20,015 nt of DNA, taken from contig JAIHVJ010000034.1 in assembly GCA_022720335.1 (NCBI GenBank), positions 1-20,015 of the forward strand, in the 5' to 3' direction. Under the pieces are notes generated by a model. It did no database searches and was not told the DNA's origin. It saw nothing but the letters and a program-made list of their open reading frames with translations. The DNA comes from Collinsella sp. (GTDB lineage: Bacteria; Actinomycetota; Coriobacteriia; Coriobacteriales; Coriobacteriaceae). This document shows positions 14,142 through 20,015 of the stretch, in pieces (position 1 is the stretch's first letter; the number at the start of each line of letters is the position of its first letter). A program made the position numbers and the translations under genes.

Positions 14142-15653
14142 ATGACTCGCGATTTAACTCGGGTGATTGTTACTACTGATATGGAAGTCGATGATATGAA
14201 CTCGCTCCTTCATTTGGCTCTGTATCTTAATGTACTTGATGTTCAGGCTGTGGTGTATACGGCTTCGCAGTATCACTTTCTTGGGGATGGGGTTCATACG
14301 CTCGGCGAGGTGAATCCTCATTGGCGGACTAAAGGGCGTCGCTCTTATGAGTGGGATGTTGTGCCTCATGAGCCTGATCCCACAGCTGGGGAGCTTCTTG
14401 AGTATCGACCGTTTCCTGAGCATTGGATCGAGAGTCTCTGGAGCAATGAGTATGCCCAGGCTTGGCCGCAGTTGCAGGCTAATGCGGCTGCTGCCAGCGA
14501 GCCGTCGTTTCCCTCGCCTGCTCAGATGATTGAGCGTACGTTTGTGGGCAATGTTGCTTTTGAGGGCGATGTGCGTGAGGAGACTGAGGGCTCGCGCGCA
14601 ATTGCTCAGGCGATTTTGGATGATGATCCGCGCACGCTGTGGCTGCTCAGCTGGGGCGGCATGAATACCATTGTTCGTGCGCTCATGAGCATTGCTGAGC
14701 GCTATCGTGATACGCCCGAATGGCCTTTCGTGCAGCAGCGTGTCTATCAGAAGGTGCGCGTGATGGGCGTTGCCGATGGTGTGGGGCAGGACAATTCTTG
14801 GCTCGACCATGGGCATGAGCTCTTCCCCGATCTCATCTTTTGGTGTGTGCCCTATATGTATGGCGGCTATGTCGATGCCAAGATGGCTCAGCCCGATACG
14901 CTGCCGCTCTTTCAGGCTCCCTGGCCCGAGCAAAATCTCACGCAGGGCAACGGTCCCCTTATGGCGCGCTATATGCTCTATGGCGATGGCAAGGTGTACG
15001 AAAACGAGCCCGAGAGGTTCCAGTTTGGCAAGCATGCCCGCTTGGATTGGGGCTTAGAAGGCATGCCCGCGATGCAATTTGAGCGCGGCGATTTTATGGC
15101 CGAGGGCGACTCGATGACCTATATTCCGCTGCTGCCGTTTGGCCTGCGCGGCATCGATAACCGCGACTTTGACACGTTGCTCGGCCGCATGTTCCTCGAC
15201 GGGCATCCCGACTCGGACGCACCTGCCGGCTTTGCAGCCATAGGCACGCCCGTCGATGGCAATCCTAATCCCCATCTGCGCGCCTATCAGGAAGACTTCG
15301 CCGCTCGTGCGCAGTGGTGCGCCCATGGCCCCGCGGACTGCTCGCATCCGGCGTATGTTGCCGAGGTCACGGGCGACATGAGCGCCGCGGCCGGCGAGCG
15401 CGTTGCTCTTGCAGCGACCATCGTCGACCCCGATGGCAAGGGCTTCGATGCGCATTGGGATGTCGCCATGGGACCAACGAGCTATGCAGGTGCCCAAGAC
15501 CTGTCGCTGTGGCAGGAATGCGCGGCGGACGCCACGTTCACCGTGCCCGCCGATGCGCAGCCCGGTGACCGCTTCGTGCTCACCCTCAGCGTGCAGACGC
15601 GCACCGAGCGCCCCTGCACCCGCTACGCCCAAGTCGCCATCACCGTCGCGTAG
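14142..15653 (+). CDS. DUF1593 protein, nucleoside-hydrolase-like (Sde182 family)
   Basis: A 503-residue protein. The N-terminal two thirds look like the nucleoside-hydrolase-like domain of the DUF1593/Sde182 family: VIVTTDMEVDDMNSLLHLAL near the start corresponds to the Asp-rich metal-binding motif of inosine-uridine hydrolases, followed by LWLLSWGGMNTIVRAL (about residue 165). The last 100 residues (from about 405) form the beta-sandwich seen at the family's C-terminus. It probably hydrolyses or binds a carbohydrate; the family lacks a well-defined reaction. No signal peptide is visible. A modest TTGGAG precedes the ATG. The first half uses many T-ending codons (CTT, GAT, GTT, TAT), unlike the C/G-ending codons of its second half and all neighbours. 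It follows the esterase by 151 bp on the same strand. Confidence 0.82.
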   Translation: MTRDLTRVIVTTDMEVDDMNSLLHLALYLNVLDVQAVVYTASQYHFLGDGVHTLGEVNPHWRTKGRRSYEWDVVPHEPDPTAGELLEYRPFPEHWIESLWSNEYAQAWPQLQANAAAASEPSFPSPAQMIERTFVGNVAFEGDVREETEGSRAIAQAILDDDPRTLWLLSWGGMNTIVRALMSIAERYRDTPEWPFVQQRVYQKVRVMGVADGVGQDNSWLDHGHELFPDLIFWCVPYMYGGYVDAKMAQPDTLPLFQAPWPEQNLTQGNGPLMARYMLYGDGKVYENEPERFQFGKHARLDWGLEGMPAMQFERGDFMAEGDSMTYIPLLPFGLRGIDNRDFDTLLGRMFLDGHPDSDAPAGFAAIGTPVDGNPNPHLRAYQEDFAARAQWCAHGPADCSHPAYVAEVTGDMSAAAGERVALAATIVDPDGKGFDAHWDVAMGPTSYAGAQDLSLWQECAADATFTVPADAQPGDRFVLTLSVQTRTERPCTRYAQVAITVA

Positions 15654-15733
15654 TAAGCGGCGACACCCACATTCGACATGGAGTGCCCCCAACTGCCACT
15701 CATTTAAGTACGTCCCCAATGACTACCCAGAAG

Positions 15734-15796
15734 TTGCGGTGGAATAGTTCCTGTTTGGCCTTCTAAGGCCGCCATTTAGGAACTATTTCACCGCAA
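15734..15796. repeat. Type B palindromic element, copy 2
   Basis: TTGCGGTGGAATAGTTCC (15734-15751) pairs with GGAACTATTTCACCGCAA (15779-15796) with one wobble. The 27-bp centre is the same length as in copy 1 but different in sequence, with its own palindrome GGCCTTCTAAGGCC. Orientation is the same as copy 1. Outside the arms, GTCCCCAAT (left) and ATTTGGGGAT (right) form a further loose inverted repeat. It lies in the 275-bp gap after the DUF1593 gene. Confidence 0.85.
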
Positions 15797-15882
15797 GTTA
15801 TTTGGGGATGAAAAATGGGCCATGTGTCCCAGTTGTGGAGACCTCTTGAGCCGTCTGGGTATCGTGAAAGATCGTGCGCTCC

Positions 15883-15920
15883 CCCATCATCAAAAGTGAC
15901 ACACGCTACCTGTTGATGGG
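15883..15920 (+). promoter_or_regulatory. Possible hairpin covering the ribosome binding site
   Basis: CCCATCA (15883-15889) can pair with TGATGGG (15914-15920), and flanking CTCC/GGAG bases could extend it with a bulge. The right arm overlaps the Shine-Dalgarno GGGAGG (15918-15923) of the DUF4428 gene, so the stem would limit translation when formed. Seven base pairs over a 24-nt loop is modest. Confidence 0.3.
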
Positions 15921-15928
15921 AGGCAACC

Positions 15929-16666
15929 ATGGGCTTCTTTGACAAGATGTTCGAGAAGAAAGAGTGCGCGATTTGCGGTACCGAGCTGGGACTTCTAGGT
16001 AAGACCAAGATCAACGAAGGCTACCTGTGCAAAGAGTGCGTCGGCAAGCTCTCTCCCTTCTTTGGAGGCTATCGCTCTAGCACCGCGGACGACATTCGCG
16101 AGCAGCTCGCCTATCGCGAGGCCAATGCCGAGCGCCTGGCATCGTTCAACCCCACGCGCACGCTCTCGGCCGGGCGCACCAATATTATGCTCGACGAGGA
16201 CGCGGGCCTGCTGATCATTACTTCGCAGACGCGCTGGCGTGACGCCAACCCCGACATCATCGAGTTCTCTCAGGTACTCGGCTGCGACATGGACATCGAT
16301 GAGCACCGCACCGAGATCTATCGTGAGACCAAGGACGGCGAGCGTGAGAGTTATGACCCGCCGCGCTACGACCTGGATTACGACTTCAATCTGACCATCC
16401 ACGTCAACACGCCGTACTTTACCGAGATCAACCTGCGCGTGAACGACTCCACCATCGATCAGCGCGGTTCCATCGAATACCGCGAGGCCAAGCGGCAGGC
16501 AACCGAAGTTCGCGACGCGCTGGTACAGCTGCGCCAGGAAACGCGCGACAGCGTCGTGGCCGCCAAGGCCCCCAAGACCGCGGTGACCTGCCCCTTCTGC
16601 GGAGCCACCACCATTCCCGATGCCAGTGGGCGCTGCGAATACTGCGGCGGCGCCATCGGCGCATAG
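15929..16666 (+). CDS. DUF4428 zinc-ribbon protein
   Basis: A 245-residue cytoplasmic protein. The N-terminus is a DUF4428 zinc-binding domain: CAIC (C13, C16) then LGLLGKTKINEGYLCKEC (C34, C37). The middle (about 70-200) is a beta-rich, PH-like region ending in a helix, REAKRQATEVRDALVQLRQE. The C-terminus has a second zinc ribbon (C221/C224 in CPFC, C236/C239 in CEYC). No membrane segment is seen. The molecular role is unknown. GGGAGG precedes the ATG by 5 nt. The next gene starts 24 nt after its stop, and all three downstream proteins of the run are membrane-related or zinc-ribbon proteins, so it is probably part of the same complex or response. Confidence 0.85.
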   Translation: MGFFDKMFEKKECAICGTELGLLGKTKINEGYLCKECVGKLSPFFGGYRSSTADDIREQLAYREANAERLASFNPTRTLSAGRTNIMLDEDAGLLIITSQTRWRDANPDIIEFSQVLGCDMDIDEHRTEIYRETKDGERESYDPPRYDLDYDFNLTIHVNTPYFTEINLRVNDSTIDQRGSIEYREAKRQATEVRDALVQLRQETRDSVVAAKAPKTAVTCPFCGATTIPDASGRCEYCGGAIGA

Positions 16667-16690
16667 CCTCCGGCACGGAAAGGACCGATC

Positions 16691-18013
16691 ATGGCCTTCG
16701 AGAGCGTTAACTATCAGTGCCCCGCCTGCGGTGGTCCCCTGCATTTTGCCAGCGCCGAGCAAAAGCTTGTCTGCGACTACTGTGACTCACGCTTTGAAGT
16801 CGAAGAAGTCGAGGCCCTCTATCGCGAGCGCCAGGACAAGGCAGATGCCAAAGCCGATGCCGCAGCCGCAGCTCCCAAACCTGCTGCCGACGACGCGGTG
16901 CAGGAGCTCGCCCAAAACGCCGGCTACATCTGCTCGTCGTGCGGCGCCGAGCTCGTGTCCGACGGCACCGTCGCCGTCACCACCTGCCCGTACTGCGGTA
17001 ACTCCGCCGTGGCGCCCGGCCAGCTCTCTGGCGACTTCTCGCCCGACCTGGTGATTCCGTTTAAGCTCGGGCGCGACGACGTCACGGCCGCACTCAAGGA
17101 ACACTATAAGGGCAAGATCTTGCTGCCCAAGAGCTTTGTCACCGGCAACCACATCGACGAGGTCCAAGGTGTCTACGTGCCGTTTTGGCTCTACGGCGCC
17201 CGCGTTGACGGCGAAGTGTACTTTGACGCGACCAACGAGACCGTGACCGAGGAATCCGATCGCACCGTCACGACCACCGACCACTACGATGCCTATCGCA
17301 AGGGCAATATCTCGTTTAAGCGCGTGCCCGTCGACGGATCGTCCAAGATGCCCGACGGCCACATGGACGCCATCGAGCCGTTTGACTACGACGCACTGCG
17401 TCCGTTCTCGGTCGCATATATGCCCGGCTACATCGCCAACCGTTACGACGAGGACTGCGAGACCTGCAAGGCGCGCGCCGAGCGCCGTATGGAAGAAAGC
17501 ACGATCTCGGCCCTGCGCGAGACTGTCGTCGACGAATACGACGATGCCACGGTCGAAAGCAAGCAGCTCGACTACACCTGGGAAGACAGCGACTACGCCC
17601 TGTTCCCCGTCTGGATGCTCTCCACCTCGTGGAACGGCAAGAGCTACCTGTTTGCCATGAACGGCCAGACCGGCCGCTTGGTCGGCGAGCTCCCCTGCTC
17701 CAAGCCCAAGCTCGCCATCGCCTCGGTGCTGTTCTTTGTGATCGGATTTGTCCTCTCCCAGATTCTCTTTATGGGCGAGAACGCCTTCGATCCGGATTAC
17801 CTCGCCTTTGATATCGAGGGCATCCTCATCAACATCATCGCGCCGCTGATCATCGTGATTATCGGAGACGTGCTACTGGTAGGCCAGCTCAAGACAGCCA
17901 ACGAGGCCACCCACGCCGACGAGTACTGCGGCGAGCTCGACCTGACCGAGAAGCACGACACCTTCAGCCACACCGAGACCACCGTTGTCATGAAAGACGA
18001 CAAGGACGACTAA
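16691..18013 (+). CDS. YdjG-like zinc-ribbon membrane protein
   Basis: A 440-residue protein with two N-terminal zinc ribbons, CPAC...CDYC (C10, C13, C28, C31) and CSSC...CPYC (C81, C84, C99, C102), separated by an Ala/Lys-rich linker. A globular domain follows (about 115-330), with VIPFKLGRDDVTAALKEHYK, GVYVPFWLY and FPVWMLST, a pattern seen in B. subtilis YdjG-type proteins; a further CETC lies near residue 256. Two membrane segments (about 340-361 and 377-397) precede a charged tail. Such proteins are often mislabelled as replication or primosomal proteins because of the ribbon. In B. subtilis, YdjG works with YdjH and the SPFH protein YdjI to place PspA at the membrane. Here the SPFH gene follows 48 bp downstream. 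GGAAAGGA is the ribosome binding site. Confidence 0.82.
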   Translation: MAFESVNYQCPACGGPLHFASAEQKLVCDYCDSRFEVEEVEALYRERQDKADAKADAAAAAPKPAADDAVQELAQNAGYICSSCGAELVSDGTVAVTTCPYCGNSAVAPGQLSGDFSPDLVIPFKLGRDDVTAALKEHYKGKILLPKSFVTGNHIDEVQGVYVPFWLYGARVDGEVYFDATNETVTEESDRTVTTTDHYDAYRKGNISFKRVPVDGSSKMPDGHMDAIEPFDYDALRPFSVAYMPGYIANRYDEDCETCKARAERRMEESTISALRETVVDEYDDATVESKQLDYTWEDSDYALFPVWMLSTSWNGKSYLFAMNGQTGRLVGELPCSKPKLAIASVLFFVIGFVLSQILFMGENAFDPDYLAFDIEGILINIIAPLIIVIIGDVLLVGQLKTANEATHADEYCGELDLTEKHDTFSHTETTVVMKDDKDD

Positions 18014-18061
18014 GCAATCCAACCAATACCACCCGGCCTTTGACGAGAAAGGAAGATCACC

Positions 18062-19303
18062 ATGGGACTCTTGAAAGCTGGATTGGGAGCTGCCGGCGGC
18101 GTCATGGCCGACCAGTGGAAGGAATTTATCTACTGCGAATCGATGCCTGCTGACGTCTTGGCCTGCAAGGGCAGCAAACGCACCGGTGGCCGCAGCTCCA
18201 ACACGCGCGGCGAGGACAACGTCATCTCCAACGGCTCCGTCATCGCCGTCAACGACGGCCAGGGCATGCTCGTGGTGCAAAACGGCAAGATCATCGAAGT
18301 CGCACTGGAGCCCGGTGAGTTCGTCTTCGATACCGGCAGCGAGCCGAGCGTCTTTAGCGGCAACCTGGGCGATTCCATCAAGGAGACCTTCGCCAATATC
18401 GGCAGCCGCTTTACCTTTGGCGGCGACGCGGGCAAGGACCAGCGCGTCTACTTCATCAACACCAAGGAGATCATCGGCAACAAGTACGGCACCGCCTCGC
18501 CCGTGCCCTTCCGCGTGGTCGATAACAACATTGGCCTGGACGTCGACATCTCCGTGCGCTGCAACGGCGAGTACTCGTACCGCATCACCAACCCGCTGCT
18601 GTTCTACACCAACGTGTGCGGCAACGTGACCGATAGCTACACGCGCGACAAGATCGACAGCCAGCTTAAGTCCGAGCTGCTCACCGCCCTGCAGCCCGCC
18701 TTCGCCAAGATCTCGGAAATGGGCATCCGCTACAGCGCCATCCCCGGCCACACCACCGAGCTCGCCCGCGCGCTCAACGAGGTCCTCTCTGCCGATTGGC
18801 GTGACCTGCGCGGCGTCGAGATTGTGAGCTTTGGCGTCAACTCCATCGCCGCCTCGCAAGAGGACGAGCAGATGATCAAGGATCTGCAGAAAGCCGCAGT
18901 CATGCGCGATCCCACCATGGCGGCAGCCAACATTGCCAGCGCCCAGAGCGACGCAATGCGCGCGGCAGCCGCCAATCCCAACGGCGCGATGGCAGGTTTT
19001 ATGGGCATGGGCATGGCAGGTGGCATGGGCGGCATGAACGCCAGCCAGCTGTTCGCCGCCGGCCAGGCACAGCAGCAGGCCGCCCCGCAGCCGGCTCCGG
19101 CACCCGCTTCCGCACCGGCTCCTGCCGCTGCTCCCGCGGCCGGCACATGGACCTGCAGCTGCGGTGCCACCAACACCGGCAAGTTCTGCTCCGAGTGTGG
19201 CAGTCCCGCACCAGCCCCGGCACCGGCCAAGTGGTTCTGCCCCAACTGCGGCAGCGAAAACGGCGGCAAGTTCTGCAGCAACTGCGGAACGCCCAGGCCC
19301 TAG
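18062..19303 (+). CDS. SPFH-domain protein with C-terminal zinc ribbons (YdjI-like)
   Basis: A 413-residue protein. Residues about 20-270 match the SPFH (band 7) domain of the YdjI/virion-core-like group: DQWKEFIYCESMPADVL, NGSVIAVNDGQGMLVVQNGK, KEIIGNKYGTASPVPFRVVD, ending with LRGVEIVSFGVNSI. A Met/Gly-rich linker (GFMGMGMAGGMGGM) and an Ala/Pro-rich linker follow. The tail carries two zinc ribbons (CSCG...FCSECG from C365, and FCPNCG...FCSNCG). Proteins of this group assemble at the cytoplasmic membrane and act as scaffolds in envelope stress. It lacks an N-terminal hydrophobic anchor and probably relies on its YdjG-like partner. GAAAGGA precedes the ATG. It is the third gene of the run that starts at 15929. 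Confidence 0.87.
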   Translation: MGLLKAGLGAAGGVMADQWKEFIYCESMPADVLACKGSKRTGGRSSNTRGEDNVISNGSVIAVNDGQGMLVVQNGKIIEVALEPGEFVFDTGSEPSVFSGNLGDSIKETFANIGSRFTFGGDAGKDQRVYFINTKEIIGNKYGTASPVPFRVVDNNIGLDVDISVRCNGEYSYRITNPLLFYTNVCGNVTDSYTRDKIDSQLKSELLTALQPAFAKISEMGIRYSAIPGHTTELARALNEVLSADWRDLRGVEIVSFGVNSIAASQEDEQMIKDLQKAAVMRDPTMAAANIASAQSDAMRAAAANPNGAMAGFMGMGMAGGMGGMNASQLFAAGQAQQQAAPQPAPAPASAPAPAAAPAAGTWTCSCGATNTGKFCSECGSPAPAPAPAKWFCPNCGSENGGKFCSNCGTPRP

Positions 19304-19322
19304 CCCCTCTATCTGGTAATTG

Positions 19323-19344
19323 GCGGGGGATCCGCCACCCCCGC
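19323..19344 (+). terminator. Possible weak terminator after the SPFH gene
   Basis: GCGGGGG (19323-19329) and CCCCCGC (19338-19344) form a perfect 7-bp stem around ATCCGCCA, followed by ATTTGCTTCT, a poor U tract. It lies between the SPFH gene and the lipoprotein gene and may only attenuate transcription. Confidence 0.4.
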
Positions 19345-19383
19345 ATTTGCTTCTATGGGTTTCGTTCGATAAAGGAGGACACC

Positions 19384-20015
19384 ATGAAGACAACGTTCAA
19401 AAAGTCCGTACTCGCATTTCTGACATGCGTCCTTGCGCTCGCCTTTGCCCTGACGGGCTGCAGCGGCGGCGGCAAAGACCCCAAGGCCAACTTCGTCGGC
19501 AGCTGGGAACTCTCGGGTGGAACCCTGGAGGGCGAAGAGCTGACCGACGAGTACATGGATATGCTCGAGGAGTGGGGCGTCAACTGCATCCTGATCCTCG
19601 ATGAAGACGGTACAGGTGCCCTCGACCTGTTCCTTGAAGTCGTCGACCTTAAATGGGAGGCAAAGGACGCCACCACCGTAACCATCACCGCCGAAGACGA
19701 GTCACATGACATGAAGCTCAAGGACGGCAAGCTCATCCTCGAAGAGGATGACGGCAATCTTGTCTTTACCAAGTCCGACAAGGACCTGTCCGGCACGGTG
19801 AAGAAGGATCGCGAGGCGGCCGAGAAGGAAGAAGAGATCGACGAGGCCGTCGAAGACGACGACGTCCAGAAGATTGAAATCTCCCCCGCCGTCACCGTTG
19901 CCGATGACGACCTGTGCACCATCACCATCACCGAGAAGTTCAAGGACGAGTGGGGCGACATCGGTTTTGTCGTCAACATCACCAACAAGAGCGACAAGGA
20001 CCTGACCTTCTACGC
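19384..20015 (+). CDS. Putative lipoprotein (3' end outside window)
   Basis: The first 210 residues are visible. The signal MKTTFKKSVLAFLTCVLALA ends in LTGC with the lipidated Cys at residue 26, then a Ser/Gly linker. Residues about 35-135 form a beta-rich domain starting FVGSWELSGGTLEGEEL and including LDEDGTGAL and LKDGKLILEEDDGNLVF. This resembles the small lipocalin-like barrels common in actinobacterial and clostridial lipoproteins. A charged, probably helical linker (KKDREAAEKEEEIDEAVEDD) leads to a second beta domain (DLCTITITEKFKDEW, GFVVNITNKSDKDLTFYA) like DUF4352/DUF5067-type extracellular domains. Function is unknown. AAAGGAGG precedes the ATG. It follows the SPFH gene by 80 bp and may be co-transcribed. 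Confidence 0.85.
   Translation, partial: MKTTFKKSVLAFLTCVLALAFALTGCSGGGKDPKANFVGSWELSGGTLEGEELTDEYMDMLEEWGVNCILILDEDGTGALDLFLEVVDLKWEAKDATTVTITAEDESHDMKLKDGKLILEEDDGNLVFTKSDKDLSGTVKKDREAAEKEEEIDEAVEDDDVQKIEISPAVTVADDDLCTITITEKFKDEWGDIGFVVNITNKSDKDLTFY

Noticed and set aside
15675..15700. GAGTG...CACTC inverted repeat after the DUF1593 gene as its terminator
   Set aside because: Only five base pairs and no following T run; too weak to list.
9060..15796. Type B pair as ends of a transposon
   Set aside because: No transposase lies between them, each copy is itself a complete palindrome, and no target-site duplication was recognised. They remain a bracket of unknown meaning.
17873..19393. 506-codon minus-strand frame opposite the SPFH gene
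   Set aside because: Low-complexity antisense product; the SPFH domain and zinc ribbons on the plus strand are convincing.

Overview
The window looks like a chromosomal segment of a GC-rich, Gram-positive gut actinobacterium of the class Coriobacteriia, most likely Collinsella or a close relative. This is inferred from gene content: a LuxR-type regulator fused to a polytopic membrane domain (a family expanded in Coriobacteriia), several lipoproteins with short N-terminal signals of the S-R-x-x-F-V-A kind, PTS sugar uptake, and strongly C/G-ending codons. No rRNA, tRNA, CRISPR array or transposase gene was seen.

Layout. (1) 1-603, minus: pyrE (orotate phosphoribosyltransferase), cut by the left edge. 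(2) 604-3611, plus: a promoter, a 23-codon leader ORF with a near-perfect Shine-Dalgarno, a palindrome, then an MgtA/MgtB-type magnesium P-type ATPase that lacks about 70 residues of its actuator domain. (3) 3675-7259, minus: a probable four-gene unit of a membrane-anchored protein, a zinc-ribbon protein and two paralogous lipoproteins, all of unknown function. (4) 7405-8948, minus: the membrane-embedded LuxR-type regulator, whose 5' end appears frameshifted. (5) 9210-15653: a carbohydrate block. A PTS EIIBC permease and a DUF4038 (apiosidase-like) hydrolase read leftward; an Ig-like-domain esterase and a DUF1593 (nucleoside-hydrolase-like) protein read rightward. The divergent 490-bp control region is AT-rich and packed with GTTTAC/GTAAAC palindromes. 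(6) 15929-20015, plus: a DUF4428 zinc-ribbon protein, a YdjG-like zinc-ribbon membrane protein, a YdjI-like SPFH protein with C-terminal zinc ribbons, and a lipoprotein cut by the right edge. This resembles the envelope-stress module ydjGHI-pspA of Bacillus subtilis.

Two families of short intergenic palindromes are present. Type A (arms with CCACCACAAAGG) occurs three times, at 920-958, 3628-3668 and 7362-7402. Type B (63 bp, arms TTGCGGTGRAATAGTTCC) occurs twice, in the same orientation, at 9061-9123 and 15734-15796, bracketing the carbohydrate block.

How the parts may work together (inference): the PTS would import and phosphorylate a sugar or glycoside. Three hydrolases without visible signal peptides would then remove side groups or cleave it in the cytoplasm, under one regulator acting on the GTTTAC sites. 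The zinc-ribbon/SPFH operon probably works at the membrane in stress or quality control.
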